Shown piece after piece: positions 42,392-51,012 of a DNA stretch of 64,000 nucleotides (positions within the stretch are counted from its first letter, which is position 1; each line of letters starts with the position of its first letter). Made by a program: the position numbers and the translations under genes. The stretch comes from Thermoproteota archaeon. GTDB lineage: Archaea > Thermoproteota > Thermoprotei_A > EX4484-217-1. The stretch is taken from positions 124,001-188,000 of the forward strand of contig JAPDJU010000005.1 in NCBI GenBank assembly GCA_029258915.1. Direction: 5' to 3'. Below the pieces are notes generated by a model. The model was not told where the DNA came from and made no database searches. It saw only the letters and a program-made list of their open reading frames with translations.

Positions 42392-45300
42392 TTACCATGA
42401 AACCTCAGCTTCCTTCCCTGCTTTTATAGGAACAAGCATGGCGAGTTTCTGCAATTCTCCATGCAGGTTTCTTAGTATATCAATGTAATTTAATTCTCCT
42501 CTTTCTATTGCCTCCATGATTTGTTCTAGCAGTCTTGTTGTTTCTTCTGAAACGAAAGGTTCAAAGTTATTGTAGAGATAGGAATAAACACTCTTACCTG
42601 TAGCTGTAGGGACTAAGTATTTGTTTTTGCTTTCAATAACGTATCCTCTTTTAAGAATTGTGCTTAAAACTTTAGCATATGTCGAAGGTCTTCCTATACC
42701 TTTTTCCTTCATCAACTTTATTACATCACCTTGCCTATAGAGCCTTTCCAAAGAGCCTTTCCATAGTCTATAGCTAACTATTTTTAAAACATCGCCTTTG
42801 CTTATACTACGCCATGATTCATTAACAGTTATAGGTAAAACTTTAAGGAATCCTTCTTTAATTACTTTGGAAACGAATTCTATAACTTTCACGTTCTCCC
42901 CTATCTTGACGTGTAACCTTGTCTTTTCAACAACGGCTTTAATCATTTGACTCGCTATAAATCGTCTAAATATTAAATCATAGACTTTAAAATGGTCGTA
43001 TGTAAGGTTAGCATATACTTTTATTGAACCTGTTAAGATCATTTTCCTTAAACGCTCAACATCCAGTGGCCTTGTAGGTCTAATGCATTCATGAGCGCCA
43101 TGTGGACTCCATTTTCTGGGATTAAACAGTTCTTCATCATTAAAGACATCTTTTAAGTAGCTTTTTGCAACTTCTATGCCTTGATTTGAAACCCTTATGC
43201 TATCTGTTCTGTGATATGTTATAAGACCTGATTCAAAGAGCTGCTGAAGAATTTTCATAGCATATTTAGTATCCATCCTATAGTATGTTGAAAGATCGAA
43301 AAGCAAACTATTGGTATTGTAAGGAGGCGGTGGATTTATTTCCTCAGTAAAACTGGACTTTATAAGTATAAATGCACCACTCTTAGCATAGTCTTTAATC
43401 ATAGCCCTATTTACATGTACATCGTAGTCTATCCTTACCGTTAACCCGTTTTCTAGAACATAATCTACAAATAATCTACGTGTTTTCTTCCATTTTTCAT
43501 GCTGCTTTATTATCCATCCTAGTACTGGTGTTTGCACTCTTCCGGCCGAAAGCCAATGTTTGCCAAAATACAACCATAGTTTTCTTGATAGTTCAAACCC
43601 TATCCATCTGTCTTCAATTCTCCTAACAATCTGAGCCTCAACAAGTCTCAGATTAATACCTCTAGGTCTGGCTAAAGCATTCACTATAGCTCTTCTAGTT
43701 ATTTCATGAAATTCTATTCTGTATATTTCCCCTACATATGGCTTTAAAAGAACATAAATATCCCATGCTATTTTTTCTCCTTCACTATCAGGATCCGTTG
43801 CTATAAAGACGACATCAACTTCTTGTGCTAACCTACGGAGAATATCAATTACTTCTTTAGAATCCATTATTCTTGATGATTCACATTTAGGACAAATATT
43901 TTCATCTAATGTAAACTGGTATCCACAGCTTCTACACCGTTTAATCGTTGAATATACGGGTGTTATAGTATTATTTACCAGTACACCATGATATCCTATT
44001 TCATTATCAGAAACTAAGTCTAATATATGGCCTCTTGTAGCTACTATAGTCACCATATAGTCCTTTGTACCTAAAATAGGGTCCCCTATTATTACCTCAT
44101 ATGCCATGATCCTGCCTAGTCTTCTCTTAGACGGCTTTCCAAAAAACGAGGCTATGGTTCTAGCTTTTGTTGGTGATTCCACCACCATAAGAGCTGAAAT
44201 AATAGGGTCTTTAAAAACCGCTTTTACTTTTCCTTCTAAAATGCTTTTTACAAATTCTCTGTCTTTGTCTATTTCTGCTATTACCTTCTCTAAGTTTACC
44301 TGACTTAACAGCTTTGTCTCAAATGCATCTATGTAGTATTTTAGCTGCTTACAGAACGCCTTGAAAACCTTCTCACTATCTACAATAACTATAGATAATC
44401 CCTTTGTCATACCATTAGCGAACATTCTTGATGTTCTACCACTGGCTTGAATATATGTCATAACGTCAGGTACTACAACGTAAAGTTTACCGTTTATTTC
44501 TCTTAATATTAGTAAGTTGTTTTCCTTAACCTTACGCTTTATATCTTCAATGTAAACTTTACTAAGAATATAATTCTTTACCTCTACCAGGAAAAGCCTA
44601 ATTTTCTCTAGAAACCCTTCTAATGCAACATTCTCTCTTAACGATTTAATTATTAATCTATGTTCTTTATAGCTTATCTTTTCTATGACCTTTCTTAACC
44701 TGTTAATGTAACTGGCTATTCTATCTTTGTCATCATCAATTATATCTTCCAATACTAAAAGCATAGACAGTATTTTTAGTGGATTATTCAAGCTCTTATC
44801 TAAAGCAACTTGAAACTTAGGAACGCCAAGGAATATAGCGTATCTTATTTTATCAGGTATGTCGAGGCCTCTAACTATAACACCATAGTAGCTGGCAACG
44901 CCAACTAAGATATCAACGTCGCCTTTAATGAACTTTTCAATGTATCCTCTTCTTGAAGACGATGCTAAGGCAGCTTTAATGTTTTCTTTATTTAAATATT
45001 GTACAAGATCCTTTGCTACGTTTATACCTAGGTCTTGAGAAATAAAGATTAGGCCTCCGGGGCCTAAGGTTTTAACAAAATCCAATATCTGCTTCTTGTA
45101 GTCATCATCCATATAAACATACGTGTCAGCAACATTCCTCATATATTCTACAACGGTTCCTGCTTCAAAGTTTAAAAGTTCTTTAAAAATTTTAGCTTTA
45201 ATGCCTTTACTTCTACCTGTAGCACTACTTACTACTACTTGGCCTATTTTATGTCCTTTAATATAGTCTTCTATTTCCTTTCTTAATTTGGCTATTTTAT

Positions 45301-46117
45301 TTTTCTTTTCCTCTATTTTGTCGTACTGAGCATTGGTCATTAAGAGCTTAACTAACTCTATTTTGTCAAGTACGAGTCTATACGCCTTATTAATTACATC
45401 ACTGTTAAAACCTATTAGCTGAAGAACCCTATCTACATTCTTAGAGTTTCTTAGTAAAGCATCTACATCGTCAACTATGATTAATGTAAATCTATTTTTA
45501 GCTATTTTATCAAAGTTTCTAGATAGCTGTGCTGCTGTAGATAGTAATATGTCAAACTCTCCCTTAGTTAAAATTTTCTTTTCCTCTTCTCTATGATATT
45601 GCCGGCAGCCTAAAGCTAACACTTTAATGTTAAGGGAGGATGAATTAACTATGTTTAATATACCATTATACACTTGCTTTAACAATACCTTAGTGGGAAC
45701 TATGAAGTATAATTTCCCTTTTCCCTTGGCTATATGGTATAAACTATAAACCATTAAGAAAGTTGTTTTCCCTACACCAGTAGGTGCTATTATAGCAAAG
45801 CTTTCTCCTCTTATTAATCTCTTAGCCCATGTTCTTTGAGCGCTCCAAGGTGTCTTACCTGTAATTGTTTTAAAGAACTTTAAAAAATCCTTAAACTCTG
45901 TCTCTAAATCGTATATTTTTTTAAACTTTAATAGTTTGTTCTTGAAGAGAAGTTTTTCATATATGAATTTAATTTTCTCTTTCTCTCTTAAATATTCTTC
46001 ATATCTGAGATCACATGCAGGTAAACATTTTTCACATGGTAAGCCTAATTCAAGTCTCTCAGAAGAAATAGACCCCTCACAATTAGGGCATACTCTACAT
46101 ATTACAGTAAAAGGCAA
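42392..46117 (-). CDS. rgy: Reverse gyrase
   Basis: 1241-residue fusion of an SF2 helicase and topoisomerase IA, which introduces positive supercoils and is the hallmark of hyperthermophiles. The N-terminal zinc finger has Cys10, Cys13, Cys28 and Cys31. Walker A is A-P-T-G-V-G-K-T (111-118) and Walker B I-V-D-D-V-D. The TOPRIM domain begins V-V-E-S-P-T-K-A-R-T, with D-P-D-S-E-G-E further on; a second zinc finger is C-R-S-C ... C-P-K-C. The catalytic tyrosine is Tyr968 in T-Y-H-R-T-D-S. All parts are present and uninterrupted. Confidence 0.97.
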   Translation of the reverse strand: MPFTVICRVCPNCEGSISSERLELGLPCEKCLPACDLRYEEYLREKEKIKFIYEKLLFKNKLLKFKKIYDLETEFKDFLKFFKTITGKTPWSAQRTWAKRLIRGESFAIIAPTGVGKTTFLMVYSLYHIAKGKGKLYFIVPTKVLLKQVYNGILNIVNSSSLNIKVLALGCRQYHREEEKKILTKGEFDILLSTAAQLSRNFDKIAKNRFTLIIVDDVDALLRNSKNVDRVLQLIGFNSDVINKAYRLVLDKIELVKLLMTNAQYDKIEEKKNKIAKLRKEIEDYIKGHKIGQVVVSSATGRSKGIKAKIFKELLNFEAGTVVEYMRNVADTYVYMDDDYKKQILDFVKTLGPGGLIFISQDLGINVAKDLVQYLNKENIKAALASSSRRGYIEKFIKGDVDILVGVASYYGVIVRGLDIPDKIRYAIFLGVPKFQVALDKSLNNPLKILSMLLVLEDIIDDDKDRIASYINRLRKVIEKISYKEHRLIIKSLRENVALEGFLEKIRLFLVEVKNYILSKVYIEDIKRKVKENNLLILREINGKLYVVVPDVMTYIQASGRTSRMFANGMTKGLSIVIVDSEKVFKAFCKQLKYYIDAFETKLLSQVNLEKVIAEIDKDREFVKSILEGKVKAVFKDPIISALMVVESPTKARTIASFFGKPSKRRLGRIMAYEVIIGDPILGTKDYMVTIVATRGHILDLVSDNEIGYHGVLVNNTITPVYSTIKRCRSCGYQFTLDENICPKCESSRIMDSKEVIDILRRLAQEVDVVFIATDPDSEGEKIAWDIYVLLKPYVGEIYRIEFHEITRRAIVNALARPRGINLRLVEAQIVRRIEDRWIGFELSRKLWLYFGKHWLSAGRVQTPVLGWIIKQHEKWKKTRRLFVDYVLENGLTVRIDYDVHVNRAMIKDYAKSGAFILIKSSFTEEINPPPPYNTNSLLFDLSTYYRMDTKYAMKILQQLFESGLITYHRTDSIRVSNQGIEVAKSYLKDVFNDEELFNPRKWSPHGAHECIRPTRPLDVERLRKMILTGSIKVYANLTYDHFKVYDLIFRRFIASQMIKAVVEKTRLHVKIGENVKVIEFVSKVIKEGFLKVLPITVNESWRSISKGDVLKIVSYRLWKGSLERLYRQGDVIKLMKEKGIGRPSTYAKVLSTILKRGYVIESKNKYLVPTATGKSVYSYLYNNFEPFVSEETTRLLEQIMEAIERGELNYIDILRNLHGELQKLAMLVPIKAGKEAEVSW

Positions 46118-46204
46118 GCCCTACACCTAAATACTTCGTCAATGAAGCTTACTTTAAATAAGACTTAAGAGGTAATAATACCGTGCAAGAAGGAGGCCGT
46201 AACT

Positions 46205-47740
46205 ATGCCTATAACTGTTAAAGAAATGCGAGTACTAGAGATAAATAGTTGTGCTCTTGGTGTTTCAACACGTATACTTATGGAAAATGCTGGTTCGCTT
46301 ACTGCAAAGATTATTGTAGACAGGCTTGGTAGAAAAGGAAAGGCCGTAATTTTTGCAGGTAAGGGTGGTAATGCTGGAGATAGTTTTGTTGTTGCTAGAC
46401 AGCTGGCAGGCTATGGGTATAATGTTGATGTACTATTATTTTACAGTATAAATGACATTACAAACAAAGATACGTTAGACAACTTAAAGATACTATGTAC
46501 CATGGATAAAACTGTTAGAATATTTAAACCTGGAACTTTCGCTTTAGAAACTATAAAAGCCGATGTCTTAATTGATGGTCTCTTAGGCGTTGGAGTAAAG
46601 CCTCCATTAAGAGAGCCTATAAAGTCTGCTATAGAAATGTTCAACAGGAGTAAGGGGTTTAAAGTAGCTATAGACGTACCTTCAGGTCTCAACCCGGATA
46701 CTGGCGAAATAGTAGGAGACTGTGTTAGGGCTAATCTAACTGTAACTTTTCATGACGTTAAATATGGTCTTTTGAAAGCTAAAGAGTACGCAGGAGAAAT
46801 AGTGATTGTAAAAATAGGAATACCTCCTGAAGCAGCCTTGTATGTGGGACCAGGTAATGTAATTTACGAAGTGCCAGCTAAGCCTAAAGATGCTCATAAG
46901 GGTATGGGAGGCAGAGTACTTGTAATCGGCGGTTCTGAGCTTTATAGTGGAGCCCCTGCGCTTTCGGCATTAGCCTCTTTAAAGTCAGGTGCAGATCTAG
47001 CCTTTGTAGCTGCACCTGAAAGTGTAGCTTACGTTATCTCTTCGTATTCACCTAACTTAATAGTCAAGAAGCTTCCCGGTGTTAACCTTAATATAAAGGC
47101 TTTAAATGAATTAAAAGCCTTTATAAATAGGATCGATGCCATAGTTATGGGACCCGGCCTAGGGCTATCTGATGAAACTAAGGAAGCTGTCATCGAACTT
47201 ATACATGAAATTACTAAGGCAAATAAACCTATGGTTTTAGATGCTGATGCTCTTAAAATACTCGCAGAGCATGGCCGTGCAGATTTAAAGGGCAGCACCA
47301 TTTTAACACCACACCTTAAAGAAGCCTTAATGTTGCTTAAATCGCACAGGGATGTATATTCCCTTAATGATAGAATTAACGTTGCTACTGAGATATCTAA
47401 AATATATAATGCCGTAGTTCTTCTTAAAGGCCCTGTTGACATTATAGTGTATAATGATTCCTTAAAACTAAATAGAACAGGAAACCAGGGAATGAGCGTT
47501 GGCGGTACAGGAGATACCTTAACAGGAATAGCAGCGACATTGCTTGCGAGAAAGATTAATCCATTTAAAGCGGCATATATAGCTGCTTTTGTTAACGGCG
47601 TATCAGGCGACTTAGCTTATAAAGAACTTGGTGAAAGACTTACTGCCACTGATATTCTAAACAACATACCTATAGTGTTTAAATCTCCTCTAGAAAGCTA
47701 TATCGAAACACGAAATTTCTTAATAATCTCCTCTAAGTAG
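46205..47740 (+). CDS. nnr: Bifunctional NAD(P)H-hydrate epimerase / dehydratase
   Basis: 511 residues: a YjeF_N epimerase domain (residues 1-210: M-E-N-A-G, F-A-G-K-G-G-N-A-G-D, D-V-P-S-G-L-N) fused to the carbohydrate-kinase-like dehydratase (220-511: H-K-G-M-G-G-R-V-L-V-I-G-G, G-P-G-L-G, D-A-D-A-L-K, N-Q-G-M-S-V-G-G-T-G-D-T-L-T-G). Repairs NAD(P)H hydrate formed especially at high temperature. It begins at ATG 46205 behind GGAGG. Divergent from reverse gyrase. Confidence 0.94.
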   Translation: MPITVKEMRVLEINSCALGVSTRILMENAGSLTAKIIVDRLGRKGKAVIFAGKGGNAGDSFVVARQLAGYGYNVDVLLFYSINDITNKDTLDNLKILCTMDKTVRIFKPGTFALETIKADVLIDGLLGVGVKPPLREPIKSAIEMFNRSKGFKVAIDVPSGLNPDTGEIVGDCVRANLTVTFHDVKYGLLKAKEYAGEIVIVKIGIPPEAALYVGPGNVIYEVPAKPKDAHKGMGGRVLVIGGSELYSGAPALSALASLKSGADLAFVAAPESVAYVISSYSPNLIVKKLPGVNLNIKALNELKAFINRIDAIVMGPGLGLSDETKEAVIELIHEITKANKPMVLDADALKILAEHGRADLKGSTILTPHLKEALMLLKSHRDVYSLNDRINVATEISKIYNAVVLLKGPVDIIVYNDSLKLNRTGNQGMSVGGTGDTLTGIAATLLARKINPFKAAYIAAFVNGVSGDLAYKELGERLTATDILNNIPIVFKSPLESYIETRNFLIISSK

Positions 47741-47751
47741 TTTAAGAATAA

Positions 47752-47760
47752 AATTTATAT
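47752..47760 (+). promoter_or_regulatory. TATA box of alba
   Basis: AATTTATAT at 47752-47760 is 63 bases before the alba ATG, placing transcription start near 47785. A GGGGT at about 47810-47815 could serve as ribosome binding site. A weaker T/A stretch follows at 47800. Confidence 0.45.
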
Positions 47761-47823
47761 GTAAGAACTAGGGTACTGTCTAGAAGGCTAAAAAGATTTT
47801 AAAGTATTTAGGGGTACAAAGCT

Positions 47824-48120
47824 ATGTCTCAGCAAGCGCAACCAACTCCAAGTAATGTAGTTTTAGTTGGTAAAAAACCAGTAATGAACTATGTCTTAGC
47901 AACATTGACTCTATTAAACCAAGGCGTTGATGAAGTCGTAGTAAAGGCTAGAGGTAGGGCGATAAGCAAGGCCGTGGATACAGTAGAGATAGTGAGAAAC
48001 AGATTTTTAGCAGGCCAAGTAGACGTTAAAGACATTAAAATAGGAAGCCAGACAATACAAAGCCCTGACGGCAGACAATCCAGAGTTTCAACAATAGAAA
48101 TAACGATAGTAAGGAAATAA
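47824..48120 (+). CDS. albA: Alba chromatin / RNA-binding protein
   Basis: 98 residues with the Alba fold. [13 protein letters not shown] carries the conserved nucleic-acid-binding lysine pair, [12 protein letters not shown] follows, and a basic hairpin ([10 protein letters not shown]) comes before the last strand. It binds DNA and RNA without clear sequence preference and is highly abundant in Thermoproteota. It has its own promoter, as expected for strong expression. Confidence 0.96.
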   Translation: MSQQAQPTPSNVVLVGKKPVMNYVLATLTLLNQGVDEVVVKARGRAISKAVDTVEIVRNRFLAGQVDVKDIKIGSQTIQSPDGRQSRVSTIEITIVRK

Positions 48121-48214
48121 CCGACGATAACGTGGTAACAGTAAGCTAAAAGTACATGTTTTCTTTTGCCATGTCCCTTCTTTATTTGTTTCCACATTAA
48201 CTCTCGAAATAAAG

Positions 48215-48580
48215 CTATTCTTCTTCAAAAAGCTCAATTAGTATTCTTGCTTTGACTTCTTTGCTTTTAAACGGTGGTGGTGTTACGCCTAAATCAACAG
48301 CTAAAAATACAGGGTTACCCAATGAGTCCTTAAATCTAACTTCGGCAACGTACTTCTTTTTAGGTCCTGCCTCTAGAGACTTCATTAAAGCTTCATATAT
48401 TCTAGAAAGAGCCATCTGTAATGCTATAGGGCTTGTAAAGTCCTCAGGTTTTAACTGTATTTGGGTGAAGCTTCCTAGAATTTCTCCTATCTTAGCTTCA
48501 CCATGATATATTGCTATTTTCTTTTTCTCTTCAGTCACACTAACTACACCAGTAGAGGGAATCTGAGAAACCCTTACCAC
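48215..48580 (-). CDS. Uncharacterised archaeal protein, 121 aa
   Basis: 121-residue protein, beta-rich at the N-terminus (K-K-I-A-I-Y-H-G-E-A-K-I-G-E-I-L), then a helix, A-L-Q-M-A-L-S-R-I-Y-E-A-L, and a strand with F-L-A-V-D-L-G-V-T-P-P-P-F, ending acidic. Function not recognised. Convergent with alba, with 94 bases between. Confidence 0.6.
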   Translation of the reverse strand: MVRVSQIPSTGVVSVTEEKKKIAIYHGEAKIGEILGSFTQIQLKPEDFTSPIALQMALSRIYEALMKSLEAGPKKKYVAEVRFKDSLGNPVFLAVDLGVTPPPFKSKEVKARILIELFEEE

Positions 48581-48702
48581 TTTTTACTACTTAAATCTTT
48601 ACATAACCTTAATGGTAATACCCTAAAGTATTATCTATTATCCTATATACCAATATCTCTTTAAACAAACCTATTGGAACTTAGTTACTGTAGGAGGATA
48701 AT

Positions 48703-49050
48703 GTGGTAGAGCATAACATATGTCCCTACTATAAATATGGCCAATGTACTGTGGTCCCTCCTAAACTAGCGTATGCTGTCGTTAGTGCGACTAGATGTAG
48801 AAAGTACTGGAAAACATGTAGGTACTATAGGAAGAAACTAGGTTTAAATAATGAAAAAGAAAGCAGAAATGAACCTAAACAGAGAAATATACCGTTAACC
48901 AGTTTTCTTGGCCGTATAGAACATGAAATAGTTATTACTACAGATGTTAAGAAAATGAATTCTAAAGGTAAAAAAAATTTAGAGCGGAAGATGTCTAAAG
49001 TCTTTCAAATGTTATTAACTGAGACGAAGGAAAAGAAAGAGGTTTCTTAA
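48703..49050 (+). CDS. Small cysteine-rich basic protein
   Basis: 115 residues from GTG 48703, five bases behind GGAGG. Four cysteines in I-C-P-Y-Y-K-Y-G-Q-C and R-C-R-K-Y-W-K-T-C-R-Y-Y suggest a metal site or CCCH-like finger. The rest is basic and probably disordered until a helical end. Function unknown; could bind RNA. The 3' end overlaps that of the winged-helix gene by 56 bases. Confidence 0.65.
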   Translation: MVEHNICPYYKYGQCTVVPPKLAYAVVSATRCRKYWKTCRYYRKKLGLNNEKESRNEPKQRNIPLTSFLGRIEHEIVITTDVKKMNSKGKKNLERKMSKVFQMLLTETKEKKEVS

Positions 49051-49369
49051 GCTTTACAATAAGCTTATTTTCTACAGCTCTAACTTCACTTTCAATACCC
49101 ATGCTTTTCATTCTTTTGGAAATTCTAGAAGCCATATACTTGAGTAAATATTTTACAAAAGCTTCTTCAGGTTTTAATACTTTAAACGAATATTTATTCA
49201 TCTTTTCTAAGAAACCCATTTTCCATAATCTCTTTACGTCCTTAATAGCTATCTTTTTACTTGAAAAAACAGTGAGGGTGTCTAATGCTTCACCTATATT
49301 GAATGTTCTTTGTCCAAAAGAGAAGTATAGTATGAAATATGTTGATAAAAGCCTTTTATTAAGTTTCAA
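48995..49369 (-). CDS. Winged-helix domain protein
   Basis: About 124 residues from TTG 49369 (M-K-L-N-K-R-L-L-S-T-Y-F). An upstream TTG at 49420 would add 17 residues, but those would overlap the C/D sRNA at 49383-49439, so the downstream start is preferred. The middle (I-G-E-A-L-D-T-L ... I-A-I-K-D-V-K-R-L-W-K-M-G-F-L) reads as a winged helix. The end is helical and basic with a strand pair. Likely transcription-related DNA-binding protein. Confidence 0.62.
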   Translation of the reverse strand: MKLNKRLLSTYFILYFSFGQRTFNIGEALDTLTVFSSKKIAIKDVKRLWKMGFLEKMNKYSFKVLKPEEAFVKYLLKYMASRISKRMKSMGIESEVRAVENKLIVKLKKPLSFPSSQLITFERL

Positions 49370-49382
49370 GGCACCCACACGC

Positions 49383-49439
49383 TCAGAGCCCGGTTTTATA
49401 TCATTACTTTTAGATCTCAACCCTTACGAGCTTCATCAT
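49383..49439 (-). ncRNA. C/D box sRNA candidate
   Basis: Minus strand: C ATGATGA (49433-49439), guide AGCTCGTAAGGG (12 nt), D' TTGA (49417-49420), C' ATGATAT (49398-49404), guide AAAACCGGGCT (11 nt), D CTGA (49383-49386). Nine bases of the first guide target (CCCUUACGA) occur in the 16S segment GGCCCUUACGACC of bacteria, so a 16S site is possible. It ends 13 bases upstream of the winged-helix start, on the same strand. Confidence 0.68.
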
Positions 49440-49497
49440 AGCTTTTTCTCTATCGTAAATAATTACTTTACTTGGTTTAAATAAATGGTTCGTGGTT

Positions 49498-49549
49498 GCC
49501 CGTGCATTATATTTTGGGTATTTTCGAAACTACGGGAACCTGCACGGGC
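49498..49549 (-). repeat. Inverted repeat spanning tnpB 3' end (possible omega-RNA stem)
   Basis: Arms GCCCGTGCA (49498-49506) and TGCACGGGC (49541-49549) flank the last 11 codons and the stop of tnpB. A perfect 9-bp stem at the 3' end of a TnpB gene is where its guide RNA scaffold and the element's right end are expected. Confidence 0.5.
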
Positions 49550-50736
49550 TTCCCCTTCATCCCTTCTTGGGTTTGCATTTGGTCAGGGGCTTTCGGGGTC
49601 TCCACGGAACCACGAGACCCCACATCCTGAGTGAGGAGCCTAAATCCTCTTAGAGCTAGGTTCCAAGAAGCAACAATATCCCTAGTAACGACGTGTCCAT
49701 TAGGTAGCTTAACTAATCTGTAGCTAATAAAAGAGAGTTTACCGCCAATGGGTGATGCCTTAGAAGTGCCTCTGGGATTAACATACATTACTGGTATTCC
49801 TTCCATTAATACCTTATAGTTTATGTATGACTGTATCCTACGGTATGTCCATAGCGATAGTTTCTTATTGAATTTCTTAGAACCATTTACTCTATTCCTT
49901 AGCTTGCTTAAGTCCTCAAGGAGTATTACTGCATTATATTCCTTCGCTATCTCTACTAACTTCCTAGACATGTGATGGCATGAATCATTAAGTATATTTT
50001 TTGCTCTCCTCCCGTGCTTCCTAATGGATTCTTTTATTCCTTTAACATACCTCCATTTCCTAGAATACCTCCTCTGTATCTTCTCAGCAATAATTCTATG
50101 GGTTAACGCTCTCTTCAAACCACTAAACGATGTAGTACCCGTAGTTATGAGTCTACCTTCTAGATCAGTTATCGTGAATGTTATATTGTTGAAGTTAATG
50201 TCTACACCCATAACGGCTTTAGGTCTTCTTAACTCCACCTCCCTCTCGAAGGTTAAATACACCCATATAGTGTTGACCCTATAACTTACTAGTATTTCTT
50301 TAAGCCTCCATGAGTTGTTAAGGTACTTATCTAGGTAGTCATACCATATTAGCTTCAGTTCTACCCATTCATTATTGAGGACAGCTACTCTCATTATTTT
50401 GTTTCTTATGTCTAGTTTGTAGTCTTGGTAGTCTAGTCTCGCTGTTAGCTTCCTCAGAACTGGTTTTGAGCCTCCATTCTTCTTGGTTGCTTTTACTACT
50501 TCTCTCGCTCTTTTCTCAATCTTGTGGCAATGATGCGCACGGAAACCTTGCTCTCTAAGTGCTCTGTAGAACCTGTGGTGTAGCTCCCTTATAGAAGGTA
50601 TGTGATCTAAATACCATACCTCGTTAGCTACATATTGTGTCCAGTCACGAAATGCTTTGAGGAACAGTATTAGTTTATGGAGGGAGCTAGGATTAGGAGT
50701 AACCACCTTCACCTTTGCGGTTACTTTAACCCTCAT
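49507..50736 (-). CDS. tnpB: TnpB (RNA-guided nuclease) lacking zinc-ribbon cysteines
   Basis: IS200/IS605-family OrfB with RuvC residues D in V-M-G-V-D-I-N, E in L-L-E-D-L-S, and D in T-R-D-I-V-A-S-W-N-L-A. The nucleic-acid-binding N-terminus is basic. The zinc ribbon that normally reads T-S-x2-C-x2-C-G ... C-x2-C is present only as T-S-K-A-S-P-I-G-G with no cysteines up to the last RuvC aspartate. The start is set at ATG 50736 behind GGAG; ATG 50751 is an alternative. No TnpA is present, so the element is non-autonomous. Confidence 0.88.
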   Translation of the reverse strand: MRVKVTAKVKVVTPNPSSLHKLILFLKAFRDWTQYVANEVWYLDHIPSIRELHHRFYRALREQGFRAHHCHKIEKRAREVVKATKKNGGSKPVLRKLTARLDYQDYKLDIRNKIMRVAVLNNEWVELKLIWYDYLDKYLNNSWRLKEILVSYRVNTIWVYLTFEREVELRRPKAVMGVDINFNNITFTITDLEGRLITTGTTSFSGLKRALTHRIIAEKIQRRYSRKWRYVKGIKESIRKHGRRAKNILNDSCHHMSRKLVEIAKEYNAVILLEDLSKLRNRVNGSKKFNKKLSLWTYRRIQSYINYKVLMEGIPVMYVNPRGTSKASPIGGKLSFISYRLVKLPNGHVVTRDIVASWNLALRGFRLLTQDVGSRGSVETPKAPDQMQTQEGMKGKPVQVPVVSKIPKI

Positions 50737-50771
50737 CCCCAGCTCCCACATAATGAATTTTATGTGAACAG

Positions 50772-50780
50772 TTTTATAAG
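50772..50780. promoter_or_regulatory. Bidirectional TATA element between tnpB and small gene
   Basis: TTTTATAAG reads as a TATA box on both strands. It is about 25-40 bases from the tnpB start on one side and 33 bases from the ATG of the 48-aa gene on the other. A single site may drive both genes. Confidence 0.45.
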
Positions 50781-50812
50781 TTTTTGTACACAATTATTAC
50801 CTTGGTGTGAGT

Positions 50813-50959
50813 ATGAGCATTGTGTACAACTTTGAAGGTAAGATAATAAAGTTCGCTGGGAACCGCTACGTAATCTATCCACCAAAGGAATACCAAGAAA
50901 AACTAAAGCAGTATCATGGTAAAAGAGTAAAGGTCATAGTAATCATAGAATCGGAATAA
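50813..50959 (+). CDS. Small protein divergent from tnpB, 48 aa
   Basis: 48 residues from ATG 50813 (with GGTGTGA before it): a compact strand pattern, I-V-Y-N-F-E-G-K-I-I-K-F-A-G-N-R-Y-V-I-Y-P-P-K-E-Y, a short helix, Q-E-K-L-K-Q-Y-H-G-K, and a strand, V-K-V-I-V-I-I-E. The layout resembles a SpoVT/AbrB-like or other small beta-barrel DNA-binding fold. It shares the promoter region with tnpB and so may belong to the element. Function unknown. Confidence 0.7.
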   Translation: MSIVYNFEGKIIKFAGNRYVIYPPKEYQEKLKQYHGKRVKVIVIIESE

Positions 50960-51012
50960 AATATTCTTAAATATCTAGAAGTTTTCATAATTACCAAAAT
51001 ACCATAAAGTAC

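Noticed and set aside
46205-47740. Carbohydrate or sugar kinase annotation for the Nnr C-terminal half
   Set aside because: The fused YjeF_N domain and the N-Q-G-M-S-V-G-G-T-G-D-T-L motif are those of the NAD(P)H-hydrate dehydratase.
49418-49420. TTG 49420 as the start of the winged-helix gene
   Set aside because: It lies in the D' box of an sRNA and has no ribosome binding site; TTG 49369 has GGGTG before it.
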